This document shows positions 33,994-43,743 of a stretch of DNA of 64,000 nucleotides, one piece after another. The stretch lies in NCBI RefSeq assembly GCF_046156265.1, contig NZ_JAWDIR010000046.1:62001-126000 (forward strand), in the 5' to 3' direction. Each line of letters begins with the position of its first letter. Positions within the stretch are counted from its first letter, which is position 1. Under the pieces are notes generated by a model. That model ran no database searches and was not told the DNA's origin. It saw only the letters and a list, made by a program, of their open reading frames with translations. This stretch comes from CAMDHY01 sp046156265. GTDB taxonomy: Bacteria > Pseudomonadota > Alphaproteobacteria > Rhizobiales > Segnochrobactraceae. The translations under genes were made by a program, and so were the position numbers.

Positions 33994-35319
33994 ATGATGG
34001 CGAACTACGCGAATTTCGGCGGCCTCGTGGGCGCGTGCATCACCGGCGTGGCGCACTTCCTCACCGACCTGCGCAAGGGCCCGGCGCTCGCCGAGGAGGC
34101 GGGCTACGGCGCGGCGCCGAACCTGCCGAAGCCGAAGCCGACGCTGATCCCGATCATGAAGATCGCCCCGGCCGTCGGCTGGCCGCCCGGCCGCAAGCCG
34201 AAGCCGGCCCCGGGCTTCACGGTCGAGGCCTTCGCCGGCGAGCTCGAGCATCCGCGCTGGGTCTACGAGCTGCCGAACGGCGACATCCTCGTCGCCGAGA
34301 CGGCGGCGCCGCCCTCGAAGGCCACGGGCTTCAGCCTGCGCTGGTGGGCGCAGGGCTTCGTGATGACGCGTGCCGGCTCAGGCGTGAAGAGCGCCGACCG
34401 CATCACGCTCCTGCGCGACGCCGACGGCGACGGCGTCGCCGAGGTGAAGCTCCCCTTCCTCGAGCACCTGCACTCGCCGTTCGGCATGGCGCTCGTCGGC
34501 GACACGCTCTACGTCGCCAACGCCGATGCCGTCGTGCGCTTCCCCTACGAGGCGGGCACCACCCGCATCACCGCTGCGCCGGTGAAGGTCTGCGACCTGC
34601 CGGCCGGGCGCAACCATCACTGGACGAAGAGCCTCGTCGCCAACAAGGCCGGCACGAAGCTCTATGTCGGCGTCGGCTCCAACTCCAACGTCGCCGAGTT
34701 CGGCATGGAGGAGGAGGAGATGCGCGCCAACATCCTCGAGGTGGACATCGCCTCGGGTGCCGTGCGCGTCTTCGCCGGCGGCCTGCGCAATCCGGTCGGC
34801 ATGGACTGGAACCCGGTGACGGGCGAACTCTGGACCAGCGTCAACGAGCGCGACGAGATCGGCGACGACCTCGTGCCCGACTACATGACCTCGGTGAAGG
34901 ACGGCGCCTTCTACGGCTGGCCCTACAGCTACTGGGGGCAGGTGGTCGACGAGCGGGTGAAGCCGCAGCGTCCGGACCTCGTCGCAAAGGCCCTGAAGCC
35001 GGACTATGCGCTCGGCTGCCACACCGCCTCGCTCGGCCTCTGCTTCGTCGACGACGACCGCTTCGGGGCGCGCTTCCGGAACGGCGCTTTCATCGGCCAG
35101 CACGGCTCGTGGAACCGCAATCCGCCGTCGGGCTACCGCGCGATCTTCATTCCCTTCGAGAACGGTGTCCCGGCGGGGCCGCCCGAGGAGATCCTCGGCG
35201 ACTTCCGGGTGGACGGGAAGGCGCTCGGCCGGCCGGTCGGCGTCATCGTCGACCGCCGCGGCGGGCTCCTCGTCGTCGACGACGTCGGCGACTGCATCTG
35301 GCGCGTCACCCAGGCCTGA
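33994..35319 (+). CDS. L-sorbosone dehydrogenase-like beta-propeller protein
   Basis: A 441-residue protein of the sorbosone/PQQ-dependent sugar dehydrogenase family: PGFTVEAFAGELEHPRWVYELPNGDILVAETA, LHSPFGMALVGDTLYVANADAVVRFPYEAG, FAGGLRNPVGMDWNPVTGELWTSVNERDEIGDDLVPDY, and IGQHGSWNRNPPSGYRAIFIPF. These are the six-blade propeller landmarks including the catalytic-type His near NHHW. No clear signal peptide is seen at the chosen start (ATG 33994), which is unusual for a periplasmic quinoprotein; it may be cytosolic or use an uncleaved N-terminal segment. PQQ dependence is inferred. Confidence 0.87.
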   Translation: MMANYANFGGLVGACITGVAHFLTDLRKGPALAEEAGYGAAPNLPKPKPTLIPIMKIAPAVGWPPGRKPKPAPGFTVEAFAGELEHPRWVYELPNGDILVAETAAPPSKATGFSLRWWAQGFVMTRAGSGVKSADRITLLRDADGDGVAEVKLPFLEHLHSPFGMALVGDTLYVANADAVVRFPYEAGTTRITAAPVKVCDLPAGRNHHWTKSLVANKAGTKLYVGVGSNSNVAEFGMEEEEMRANILEVDIASGAVRVFAGGLRNPVGMDWNPVTGELWTSVNERDEIGDDLVPDYMTSVKDGAFYGWPYSYWGQVVDERVKPQRPDLVAKALKPDYALGCHTASLGLCFVDDDRFGARFRNGAFIGQHGSWNRNPPSGYRAIFIPFENGVPAGPPEEILGDFRVDGKALGRPVGVIVDRRGGLLVVDDVGDCIWRVTQA

Positions 35320-35329
35320 GCGGCGGCGG

Positions 35330-36517
35330 CTACGTCGTCTCGGTCGGGTCTTCGCCGACCGGGACGGCCATCGCCTCGGGGCGCCGGGCGGCTTCCGCCA
35401 GACGGGCGGCGAGCGCCGGCCAGCGGCCGGTCAGGACGTTGAGATCGGCCTCCGGGATCATCAGTAGCCGCACGCGCGTGGTCGCCCTGACCAGGAGGGC
35501 GCTGCGCTCGGCCTCCGGCGTCAGGAAGGCGCCGAAAGCCGAGCCGGGCGGGCGATTGTCGCGACCGGCGGGGCTCTCGATCTCGACCGTGCCGGCGGCC
35601 GTGACATAGAGCGAGGTCGCCGGTTCGCCGCGCCGGAGGATCAGGTTGCCGGCGTCGAAGGACTGCGCTCGGACCACCGCCAGCACCTCGCCGATGATCG
35701 CCGGCGAGAGACCGGCAAACAGCGGCAGCCGGGCGAGCGTCGCCCAGTTCACCACGAAGCCGCGGCGGCGGATCACCTCGGCGAACGAGGTCGCGACGAT
35801 GGCGATCGGCAGCGCCAGCACGATCAGGCCGGCGACCATCGTCATGGCGCCGATCATCCGGCCGAGCGGCGTCTGCGGGACGACGTCGCCGTAGCCGACC
35901 GTCGTCAGCGTCACGATCGCCCACCACATCGCCGCCGGGATCGAGCCGAACGCCGCCGGCTGGTTGTCGCCCTCGGTGATGTAGAGCAGCGTCGCCGCCG
36001 TGATCACGGCGACGAGCAGCACGAACAGGCACGAGATCAGCGTGTGGCGTTCGGCATAGATCGCCTCGAACAGCGCCGTGATGCCGGTCGAGTAGCGCAG
36101 CAGCTTGAAGATCCGCAGCAGCCGCAGCAGCGCCAGTGTGCGCAGGTCGACGGAGAACAGCCGCGCGATGATGAACGGCAGGATGGCGATGAGGTCGATG
36201 AGGGCGCTCGGCGAGCGCAGGAACCGCCAGCGCGCGCGCATCGCCGGCATCTCGCTGTAGCGCGGATCCTCGACGCTGACCCAGATGCGCACGGCGTACT
36301 CGATGGCGAAGATGACGAACGACACCGCCTCGACGCCGCGGAAGATGAGGGCGTGCTCGCCGGTCTGGAACTGCGGCAGCGTCTCGATGATGGCGAAGCC
36401 GACATTGATGACGATGGTGGCGATGATGACGAAGCGCGTCACCAGCGTGACGGGGTCGCGCGTGTCGTCGCCCTCGAGGATCTCGTAGAGCCTTCGTCTC
36501 AGTGTCACGCGCCTCAT
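35330..36517 (-). CDS. Six-helix K+ channel with a degenerate cyclic-nucleotide-binding domain
   Basis: A 395-residue channel. Helices S1-S4 include the voltage-sensor-like LRTLALLRLLRIFKLLRYS, and the pore has the K+ filter TTVGYGD at about residues 207-213. The C-terminal part (about 265-380) has the shape of a cNMP domain (PLFAGLSPAIIGEVLAVVRAQSFDAGNLILRRGEPATSLYVTAAGTVEI), but the phosphate cassette reads PPGSAFGAFLTPEAERSALLV. The usual GE glutamate is replaced, while an ERSA arginine remains. It resembles the rhizobial MloK1-type channels. Nucleotide control may therefore be weak or altered. Convergent with the preceding gene. Confidence 0.88.
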   Translation of the reverse strand: MRRVTLRRRLYEILEGDDTRDPVTLVTRFVIIATIVINVGFAIIETLPQFQTGEHALIFRGVEAVSFVIFAIEYAVRIWVSVEDPRYSEMPAMRARWRFLRSPSALIDLIAILPFIIARLFSVDLRTLALLRLLRIFKLLRYSTGITALFEAIYAERHTLISCLFVLLVAVITAATLLYITEGDNQPAAFGSIPAAMWWAIVTLTTVGYGDVVPQTPLGRMIGAMTMVAGLIVLALPIAIVATSFAEVIRRRGFVVNWATLARLPLFAGLSPAIIGEVLAVVRAQSFDAGNLILRRGEPATSLYVTAAGTVEIESPAGRDNRPPGSAFGAFLTPEAERSALLVRATTRVRLLMIPEADLNVLTGRWPALAARLAEAARRPEAMAVPVGEDPTETT

Positions 36518-36665
36518 CCCCCGCCCGGTACGCGGTGCGACGGTGGCGCGCCGGATGGCGGCGGGTCAAGCGGCGGACGCGGGGCGATCACGTTTGCCAC
36601 CCGGCTTGCGCCGGCCGGGCGGGTGGAGGAAGGTCGGGGCGATTCCATGAACGGGGCGGCAGACG

Positions 36666-37817
36666 ATGACGGAGCGGACGATCGCGATCCTCGAGAAGCT
36701 CGTCTCGTTCGACACCACCAGCCGCAACTCGAACCTCGAGCTGATCGACTGGGTGGAGGCCGAACTCGCCGCGCAGGGCCTGTCGTCGGTGCGCACCTAC
36801 GACGATGCCGGCGTCAAGGCGAACCTCCTCACCACCATCGGGCCGACCGAGGCGCCCGGTTTCGTGCTCTCCGGCCACACCGACGTCGTGCCGGTGGACG
36901 GCCAGGCGTGGACGAGCGACCCGTTCCGGCTGACGCGGCGCGGCGATCGCCTCTACGGACGCGGCGCCTGCGACATGAAGGGCTTCCTGGCGAGCTGCCT
37001 CGCCGGCGTGCCGCGGATGCTGGAACGGCCGCTGGCGCGCCCCATCCACATCGCCTTCTCCTATGACGAGGAGGTCGGCTGCCTCGGCGTGCCGCGGCTG
37101 ATCGCGCGGATGGGCGAGGCGGGTCTGGCGCCGGCGGCGTGCTTCGTCGGCGAGCCGACCAGCATGCAGGTGGTGGTCGCCCACAAGACGAAGGTGAGCT
37201 ACCGCGCCGTCGTCACCGGCAAGTCGGTGCACTCGGCGCTGGCGCCGCAGGGCGTCAATGCCGTCGACTATGCCGCACGGCTCGTTGTCCACCTCAACGA
37301 GATCGGCCGACGGCTCGCGGCCGGGCCTTCGGACGCTCTGTTCGACGTGCCGGTGTCGACCGCCCACACCGGCGTGATCGCCGGTGGCACGGCGCTCAAC
37401 ATCGTGCCAGAACACTGCGAATTCCTGTTCGAGTTCCGCACCTTGCCGGATGTCGACGTCGACGCCCTCGTGGCCGAGGTGGCAGCCTACGCCCGCGACG
37501 TGCTGGAGCCGGAGATGCGGGCGGTCGATCCCGCGACCGGCATCCGCCTCGAGTGGCTGTCGGGCTTTCCAGGCCTCGACACCACGCCGGAGGCCGAGGT
37601 GGTCGGGCTCGCCAAGCGCCTCGCCGGCCGCAACGACCACGGCAAGGTGGCCTACGGGACGGAGGCCGGGCTGTTCTTCGCCGCCGGCGTGCCGACGGTG
37701 GTGGTGGGGCCGGGCTCGATCGAGCAGGCCCACAAGCCGGACGAGTACATCGAGGTCGGAGAGCTCGCGCGCTGCGACGCCTTCGTCGACCGGCTGATCG
37801 ACCACTGCGCCGCCTGA
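36666..37817 (+). CDS. argE: Acetylornithine deacetylase
   Basis: Hydrolyses N-acetylornithine to ornithine and acetate in arginine synthesis. This 383-residue M20 metallopeptidase-fold protein has the zinc motifs SGHTDVVPVDGQAW, YGRGACDMKGFLA and AFSYDEEVGCLG with the catalytic Glu, FVGEPTSMQVVVAHKTKVSYR, and a C-terminal GPGSIEQAHKPDEYIEVGEL with the last zinc His. The ArgE-specific sequence runs full length. The gene stands alone, divergent from the channel gene by 148 bp. Confidence 0.93.
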   Translation: MTERTIAILEKLVSFDTTSRNSNLELIDWVEAELAAQGLSSVRTYDDAGVKANLLTTIGPTEAPGFVLSGHTDVVPVDGQAWTSDPFRLTRRGDRLYGRGACDMKGFLASCLAGVPRMLERPLARPIHIAFSYDEEVGCLGVPRLIARMGEAGLAPAACFVGEPTSMQVVVAHKTKVSYRAVVTGKSVHSALAPQGVNAVDYAARLVVHLNEIGRRLAAGPSDALFDVPVSTAHTGVIAGGTALNIVPEHCEFLFEFRTLPDVDVDALVAEVAAYARDVLEPEMRAVDPATGIRLEWLSGFPGLDTTPEAEVVGLAKRLAGRNDHGKVAYGTEAGLFFAAGVPTVVVGPGSIEQAHKPDEYIEVGELARCDAFVDRLIDHCAA

Positions 37818-37971
37818 CGCAGCGGCTGATCCGATTGGCGGTTTTCGCGTAGGGAAGGTGTGTGCGGTGCGATAGAGTGTACGGACCGCCTGTCCCAGCG
37901 GCCCGCAGCCTCTCGTTCTGCCGGCACTGCACCCTCGGCGCCGTCGGCCGCCGACCGAACCGGAGTACCGT

Positions 37972-39237
37972 ATGCGTCCGTCGGTCATCGCGATCGCCAT
38001 CCTCGTCGCGTGCGGCGCCGGTGCCTATGCCTATATGAACGACCACCTGCCACCGGTGGTGAGCGACCGCATCGACGCGGCACTCGCCCAGGTGGCGGTG
38101 TTGCGTGGCGGTGACGCGTCCCGGCCGGCGGGCACGGGTGCACCCGGCGGTCAACCGCCGGCGGGCCAGGCTTCCACGGGCCAAGCGCCTGCGGGTCAGG
38201 CCCCAGTTGGCGGGCCTCCGGCGGCGGCAGCGGGCGGTGCGCCAGCCGCGGGCGGGCGTCCCGGCGGCCGCGGGCCGACACCGGTCGAGGTCGCGCAGGC
38301 CGAATCCGCCGAGCCGCTCGAGGAGATCCGCTCAGTCGGCAACCTGCTCGCCGACGAATCCGTGCAGATCGCGCCCGAACAGGCCGGCCGCGTCGCCGCC
38401 ATCCGCTTCGAAGAGGGCCAGGCCGTCGCCGAGGGCGAGGAACTCGTCAAGCTCGACGACACCCTGCTCGCCGCCGAGGCGCAGGAAGTGCAGGCGCGCG
38501 CCGAACTCGCACAGGCGAACTACGACCGCGCGAGCTCGCTGTCGCGGACGGGTTCGGGCACACAGCGCACGCTCGACGAGGCGCTGGCCGACCGCCTCAC
38601 CTCCAACGCTCTCCTGCTGCTCATCGAGTCGCGCCTGGAGAAGACGTCGATCAAGGCGCCGTTCCCCGGGATCATGGGGCTGCGGTCGGTGTCGGTCGGC
38701 GCCTATGTCGAGCCCGGCCGCAACATCGCGACGCTCGACAAGATCGACATCGTCAAGGTCGAGTTCACCATCCCGGAGCGCAATCTGACTGACGTGCGCG
38801 TCGGCTATGCCGTCGAGGTCCGCGTCGACGCCTATCCCGACCGCGTCTTCCGCGGCGAGATCTACGCGATCGACCCGCAGGTCGACGTCAACGGCCGCTC
38901 GCTCAAGGTGCGCGCGCGGCTGCCGAACCCGGACCTGTCGCTGCGGCCGGGCCTGTTCGCCCGCGTCGTCGTGCAGGGCGCCTCGCGCGGCGAGGTGGTG
39001 CTGGTGCCGGAGGGGGCAATCGTGCCGCGCGGCGGCGAGAGCTTCGTCTACAAGGTCAGCGACGGCAAGGTCGAGGAGGCGAAGGTCGAGCTCGGCCGCC
39101 GTCGCGCGGGTCTGGTGGAGCTGACGACCGGAATTGCCGCCGGCGACACCGTCGTCGTCGCCGGCCACGCCCGCCTGAGGAACGGCGCCCCGGTGGAGAT
39201 CGTCGTCCGCCAGACGGACGCGGCGAGCGGCGGCTGA
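37972..39237 (+). CDS. RND efflux periplasmic adaptor, second system
   Basis: A 421-residue membrane-fusion protein anchored by an uncleaved-looking N-terminal helix (SVIAIAILVACGAGAYAY). Residues 45-105 form a Pro/Gly/Ala/Gln-rich linker before the lipoyl half VQIAPEQAGRVAAIRFEEGQAVAEGEELVKLDD; the coiled coil is short and the second lipoyl half is KTSIKAPFPGIMGLRSVSVGAYVEPG, as in HAE1 MexH/VexC-type adaptors. It is paired with the permease 18 bp downstream. It differs clearly from the AcrA-like adaptor at 20.3 kb. Confidence 0.93.
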   Translation: MRPSVIAIAILVACGAGAYAYMNDHLPPVVSDRIDAALAQVAVLRGGDASRPAGTGAPGGQPPAGQASTGQAPAGQAPVGGPPAAAAGGAPAAGGRPGGRGPTPVEVAQAESAEPLEEIRSVGNLLADESVQIAPEQAGRVAAIRFEEGQAVAEGEELVKLDDTLLAAEAQEVQARAELAQANYDRASSLSRTGSGTQRTLDEALADRLTSNALLLLIESRLEKTSIKAPFPGIMGLRSVSVGAYVEPGRNIATLDKIDIVKVEFTIPERNLTDVRVGYAVEVRVDAYPDRVFRGEIYAIDPQVDVNGRSLKVRARLPNPDLSLRPGLFARVVVQGASRGEVVLVPEGAIVPRGGESFVYKVSDGKVEEAKVELGRRRAGLVELTTGIAAGDTVVVAGHARLRNGAPVEIVVRQTDAASGG

Positions 39238-39255
39238 GCCGAGAGGGAGCCCGCC

Positions 39256-42200
39256 ATGCGCATCTCCGAGATCTGCATCGAGCGCCCCGTCTTCGCGACG
39301 GTGATGAGCCTCATCCTCGTGCTCGTCGGCATCGTCTCCTACGACCGCCTGAACGTGCGCGAGTACCCGGCGATCGAGGAGCCGACGGTGTCGGTGGTGT
39401 CGCGCTATCCCGGCGCCTCCGCCCGCATCATCGAGACCCAGGTGACGCAGGTGCTGGAAGGCTCGATCGCCGGCATCGAAGGCATCGACGTCCTCGAGTC
39501 GACCAGCCGCTCGGAGACGAGCCGCATCACGGTGCGCTTCAAGCTCGGCGTCGACCCCGACGTCGCCGCCTCGGACGTGCGCGACCGCGTCAGCCGCGTG
39601 CGCGGCCGCCTGCCCGACGAGATCGACGAGCCGGTCATCTCAAAGGTCGAGGCCGACGCCCAGCCGGTGATGTTCCTCGCCTTCAACAGCGAGACGCTGA
39701 ACCAGCTCGAGCTCACCGACTTCGTCGACCGCTTCGTGCTCGATCGCCTGAAGACGCTGCTCGGCGTCGCCGACGTGCAGATCTTCGGCGAGCGGCGCTA
39801 CGCCATGCGCATCTGGGTCGATCGCGAGCGGCTCGCCGCCTACAACATGACCGTCCAGGAGGTCGAGAACGCCATCCGGGCGCAGAACGTCGAACTGCCG
39901 TCCGGGCGCATCGAGAGCGTCGACCGCGAATTCTCGGTGTTGTCGAAGACCGGGCTGACGACGCCGGAGGAGTTCGGCGCGATCGTCGTCAAGCTCGCCG
40001 ACGGCGGTCATCAGGTCCGCCTGCAGGATGTCGCGCGGGTGGCGCTCGGCGCCTATGACGAGCGCCGCGCCAGCCGCTTCTCGGGCAAGCCGGCGGTGGC
40101 CGTCGGCATCATCAAGCAGGCGACCGCCAATCCGCTCGACGTCTCGAAGGCGGTGCGCGCCGAGCTGCCGGCGATCGAGGAACTGCTGCCCGAAGGCGTC
40201 AGCGTGACGATCGGCAACGACCAAGCCGTCTTCATCGACCGCTCGATCCAGGCGGTGTTCATCACCATCGCCGAGGCGACCGTGCTCGTCGTGCTGGTGA
40301 TCTTCTTCTTCCTGCGGACGGTGCGCGCCTCGGTCATCCCGATCGTGACAATCCCGGTGTCGCTGATCGCCACCTTCACGCTGATGTTCGCGCTCGGCTT
40401 CTCGATCAACACGCTGACGCTGCTCGCGATGGTGCTCGCCATCGGCCTCGTCGTCGACGACGCCATCGTCGTGCTCGAGAACATCTACCGCCACGTCGAG
40501 GAGGGCATGCCGCCGAAGAAGGCGGCCATGGTCGGTGCCAAGGAGATCGGCTTCGCCGTCGTGGCGATGACCCTGACGCTCGCGGCCGTCTATGCGCCGG
40601 TGGCGTTCGCGCCGGGGCGAACGGGGCGCCTGTTCCTCGAGTTCGCGCTGACGCTCGCCGGCGCGGTGCTCGTCTCCGGCTTCGTCGCGCTGACGCTGAC
40701 GCCGATGATGTGCTCCAAGCTCCTGAAGCACAATCCGAAGCCGAGCCTGTTCTTCCGTGTGCTGGAGAGCGCCTTCCGCGGCCTCGAGCGCGGCTATCGC
40801 GGCGCGGTGAAGTTCGCCATCGCCGGCCGCTTCCTGGTGGTGCTGCTCGCCATCGGCGTCGCCGGTGCGGCGGCGTTCTACTACACGAGCCTGCGCTCTG
40901 AACTCGCGCCGATCGAGGACCGTGGCACCATCTCCGGCTTCGGCACGGCGCCGGAAGGCTCGACCATCCAGTACACCGAGCGCTATGCGCGCGACCTCGA
41001 GGCGATCCTCGCCGAGGTGCCGGAGGTGCGTGGCTATCTGACGGTGATCGGCTTCCCGCAGTCGACCAACATGATCGCCTACGCCAACCTCGAGGACTGG
41101 GAGGACCGCGACCGCAAGCAGCAGGACATCGTCGCCGAGCTGTTCCCGAAGGTGTCGCGCATTCCCGGCATGCAGGTGTTCGTCTCGAACCCGCCCTCGC
41201 TCGGCCAGCGCGGCTTCGGCAAGCCCGTGCAGCTCGTCATCCAGACCTCGGGCACCTACGAGGAGCTCGACCAGTACGTCGACCGGGTGTTCGCCCGCGC
41301 CGCCGAGAACCCCGGCCTGACGGGTCTCGACACCGACCTCAAGCTGAACACGCCTGAGATCACCATCGGCATCGACCGCCAGAAGGTCGCCGACCTCGGC
41401 CTCGACGTCTCGGTGATCGGGCGGACGCTCGAGACGCTGCTCGGCGGCCGCCAGGTGACGCGCTTCGAGCGCGATGGCGAGCAGTACGACGTGATGGTGC
41501 AGCTCGATGCCGACGCCCGCACGACGCCGCAGGCGCTCGAGACGATCTACGTGCGGGCGCCGACCGGCGAGATGGTGCAGCTCTCGAACGTCGTCACCAT
41601 CGAGGAGACGGTGTCGCCGCGCGAGCTGAAGCGCTTCAACCAGCTGCGCTCGGCGGAGGTGCAGGCGAACCTCGCCCCCGGCTACACGATGGGCGAGGCA
41701 CTGGAGTTCCTGACGACGGTCGCCCGCGAGGAGCTGCCGCAGACCGTCCAGCTCGACTATTCCGGCCAGAGCCGCGAGTTCGTCTCCACCGGCCAGAGCC
41801 TCGCCTTCGTCTTCGTGCTGGCGCTGGTGTTCATCTATCTCGTGCTCGCCGCGCAGTTCGAGAGCTTCGTCGACCCGTTCATCATCCTGTTGACCGTGCC
41901 CCTCTCGATGACGGGGGCGCTCGCGGCGCTCTACTACACGGGCGGGACGCTGAACGTTTACTCGCAGATAGGACTGATCACACTCGTTGGGCTGATCACC
42001 AAGCACGGCATCCTGATCGTCGAGTTCACCAACCAGCTGCAGGAGCAGGGCCGGGAGCGTCGCGAGGCGATCATCGAGGCGGCGACGCTGCGCCTGCGCC
42101 CGATCCTGATGACGACGGGCGCGATGGTGCTCGGCGCGGTGCCACTGGCGCTCGCCACCGGCGCCGGTGCCGAGAGCCGCCAGCAGATCGGCTGGGTGAT

Positions 42201-42336
42201 CGTCGGCGGCATGACCTTCGGGACGCTGCTGACGCTGTTCGTCGTGCCGGCGGTGCTGGCGATCGTCGGCCGGAGGCGCAAGCATGCCGTGACACCGGCG
42301 GCGCCCGCGGAGCCGCACCCCGCCCCGGCGGAGTGA
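39256..42336 (+). CDS. RND efflux permease, second system (HAE1, MexF/VexD-like)
   Basis: A 1026-residue proton-driven exporter beginning MRISEICIERPVFATVMSLILVLVGIVSYDRLNVREYPAIEEPTVSVVSRYPGASARIIE. Family landmarks include LAIGLVVDDAIVVLENIYRHVEEGMPPKKAA with the TM4 Asp pair, the TM6 segment, and SQIGLITLVGLITKHGILIVEFTNQLQEQG in the second half. Compound range unknown. No repressor or outer-membrane gene adjoins, unlike the first RND operon. Confidence 0.96.
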   Translation: MRISEICIERPVFATVMSLILVLVGIVSYDRLNVREYPAIEEPTVSVVSRYPGASARIIETQVTQVLEGSIAGIEGIDVLESTSRSETSRITVRFKLGVDPDVAASDVRDRVSRVRGRLPDEIDEPVISKVEADAQPVMFLAFNSETLNQLELTDFVDRFVLDRLKTLLGVADVQIFGERRYAMRIWVDRERLAAYNMTVQEVENAIRAQNVELPSGRIESVDREFSVLSKTGLTTPEEFGAIVVKLADGGHQVRLQDVARVALGAYDERRASRFSGKPAVAVGIIKQATANPLDVSKAVRAELPAIEELLPEGVSVTIGNDQAVFIDRSIQAVFITIAEATVLVVLVIFFFLRTVRASVIPIVTIPVSLIATFTLMFALGFSINTLTLLAMVLAIGLVVDDAIVVLENIYRHVEEGMPPKKAAMVGAKEIGFAVVAMTLTLAAVYAPVAFAPGRTGRLFLEFALTLAGAVLVSGFVALTLTPMMCSKLLKHNPKPSLFFRVLESAFRGLERGYRGAVKFAIAGRFLVVLLAIGVAGAAAFYYTSLRSELAPIEDRGTISGFGTAPEGSTIQYTERYARDLEAILAEVPEVRGYLTVIGFPQSTNMIAYANLEDWEDRDRKQQDIVAELFPKVSRIPGMQVFVSNPPSLGQRGFGKPVQLVIQTSGTYEELDQYVDRVFARAAENPGLTGLDTDLKLNTPEITIGIDRQKVADLGLDVSVIGRTLETLLGGRQVTRFERDGEQYDVMVQLDADARTTPQALETIYVRAPTGEMVQLSNVVTIEETVSPRELKRFNQLRSAEVQANLAPGYTMGEALEFLTTVAREELPQTVQLDYSGQSREFVSTGQSLAFVFVLALVFIYLVLAAQFESFVDPFIILLTVPLSMTGALAALYYTGGTLNVYSQIGLITLVGLITKHGILIVEFTNQLQEQGRERREAIIEAATLRLRPILMTTGAMVLGAVPLALATGAGAESRQQIGWVIVGGMTFGTLLTLFVVPAVLAIVGRRRKHAVTPAAPAEPHPAPAE

Positions 42337-42432
42337 GGGCGGGGACGCTTTAGCTCGGGCCGTCTTCGCCCCGTTCAACCCTCTCGAGCGCAATCGCTCG
42401 TGTTGAGCGCCGCGCGCGCGGACAGGGATGGG

Positions 42433-42453
42433 TTCCCGGGACAAGCCCGGGAA
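42433..42453. repeat. REP-like hairpin or terminator after the second RND operon
   Basis: A perfect stem TTCCCGGG / CCCGGGAA with loop ACAAG, followed by TGACTACGG. The '(C)CCGGGACAAGCCCGGG(A)ATGAC' layout is common as a dispersed repeat in alphaproteobacterial intergenic DNA. It lies in the 228-bp convergent gap and could also terminate both transcripts. Only one copy is in the window. Confidence 0.5.
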
Positions 42454-42564
42454 TGACTACGGAGAGGGAGGAGGGGAAGGGCGGACGCGAGAGCAGTCGT
42501 CGCCGGGGTTGGGCGTGCGGGAGGAGAGGCGGGTCGGGCCGGTCAAGCGGCCTTGCGCCGCCGC

Positions 42565-43482
42565 TCAGGCCGCTTCCGACACCGGGCTCGACTCGTCGTC
42601 GGAGTCGCCTGCCATCACCTCGACCACCACTTCCATGCCGGTGAAGGCGCCGGCCGGGCCGCTGTAGCTGCCTGCAATCGGGATCGCCTGCGACGGGTCG
42701 CGGGTGACGGCGACGCGGATCAGGCTGTTCGAGCCGATCAGGCCGTTCGTCGGGTCGTATTCGACCCAGCCGGCGCCCGGCAGGTAGACCTCGAGCCAGG
42801 CGTGCGTCGCGCCCGAGCCCTGGATGCCGCTGTTGGCGGCGGAATCGAGGGCCGGGTCGTAGAGATAGCCAGAGACGAAGCGCGTCGCGAAGCCGAGCGA
42901 GCGCAGCGCCTCCATCATCAGGAGCGCGAAGTCGCGGCAGGTGCCACTGCCGAGGTGCAGCGTCTCGAGCGGCGCCTGCGTGCCCTCGTCGGCGCGGGCC
43001 TGGTAGGTGAAGCCCTTGTGGATGCCCGAGTTGATGTCGGCGAGCAGGGCGAGCGTGTCAGTGACGTCGCTCGCCACGAACCCCTTCGCCCACGTCGCCA
43101 CTTCGCCCTTGGGATCGGAGTGCTGCAGCTCGAGCAACCGGCCGAGATCGGCGCGGTCGTCGGCGCTGTAGATGAACGGGTAGCGCTCGGCCGCCGGGTC
43201 GATCGGCGGGCGGGGCCCCTCCAGCGCGTAGCGGTCGAGGACGAGGACGCTCTCGACGAGCAGCTCCGTCGCCGGCTCGTCGAAGGTCATGAAGGCGACC
43301 GAGTTGCCGAAGACGTCGTGCGCCCAGCGCACGTGGGCGCCCGGCGACAGCGTCATGCGCGCGTCGACGAGGCGCAGGTCGTGGCTGTCGCGCGGGCGCA
43401 GCATCATGCGGTGCTCGCCGAACTCGACGGGCACCGCGTAGGAGTAGGTGGTCCGGTGGCGGACGGTGAGGCGCTTGGCCAT
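42565..43482 (-). CDS. Transglutaminase-like (cysteine protease fold) protein
   Basis: A 305-residue protein. An N-terminal beta domain begins RLTVRHRTTYSYAVPVEFGEHRMMLRPRDSHDLRL, the pattern of bacterial transglutaminase N-terminal domains. The catalytic Cys is in LHLGSGTCRDFALLMMEALRSLGFATRFVSGYL, the His in GATHAWLEVYLPGAGWVEYDPTNGL and the Asp in YDPTN. Usual size for the family, often encoded near circularly permuted ATP-grasp proteins, though not here. No signal peptide, so probably cytosolic. Substrate unknown. Confidence 0.92.
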   Translation of the reverse strand: MAKRLTVRHRTTYSYAVPVEFGEHRMMLRPRDSHDLRLVDARMTLSPGAHVRWAHDVFGNSVAFMTFDEPATELLVESVLVLDRYALEGPRPPIDPAAERYPFIYSADDRADLGRLLELQHSDPKGEVATWAKGFVASDVTDTLALLADINSGIHKGFTYQARADEGTQAPLETLHLGSGTCRDFALLMMEALRSLGFATRFVSGYLYDPALDSAANSGIQGSGATHAWLEVYLPGAGWVEYDPTNGLIGSNSLIRVAVTRDPSQAIPIAGSYSGPAGAFTGMEVVVEVMAGDSDDESSPVSEAA

Positions 43483-43566
43483 GGGAAGAGACTTTCGTTG
43501 CGGCGGGCGGAGGCCGATGCTCTCCGCCCATATGGGGTCCCTCGACCCCGTTTGCCTGCGCCCGGA

Positions 43567-43743
43567 CTACTTCGGCCCGAACAGCAGCCAGAGCAGCAGG
43601 CCGAGAACCGGCAGCACCAGAATGACGAGCACCCAGATGACCTTGGCCATCGTCGACGCGCCGGAGTTGATGATCTTGATGATGGCGTAGATGTCGAACG
43701 CCAGAATGATGAGGCCGAGCAGGCCTCCGACTTCGATCCCCAT
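43567..43743 (-). CDS. PLDc_N-domain small membrane protein
   Basis: A 58-residue protein with two hydrophobic helices around INSGASTMAKVIWVLVILVLPVLGLLLWLLFGPK, the phospholipase-D N-terminal-type small domain seen alone in many bacteria. The start is uncertain: ATG 43743 has GGAGAT just before it, while ATG 43755 would add MEII. Function unknown; no catalytic HKD motif is present. Confidence 0.82.
   Translation of the reverse strand: MGIEVGGLLGLIILAFDIYAIIKIINSGASTMAKVIWVLVILVLPVLGLLLWLLFGPK

Noticed and set aside
37819..37971. Search for a regulator or promoter of the second RND system
   Set aside because: No palindrome or good -35/-10 pair was found in the 154 bp.
39640..42444. 934-codon minus-strand frame opposite the second RND permease
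   Set aside because: His/Arg/Asp-rich antisense shadow; the plus strand carries all family motifs.
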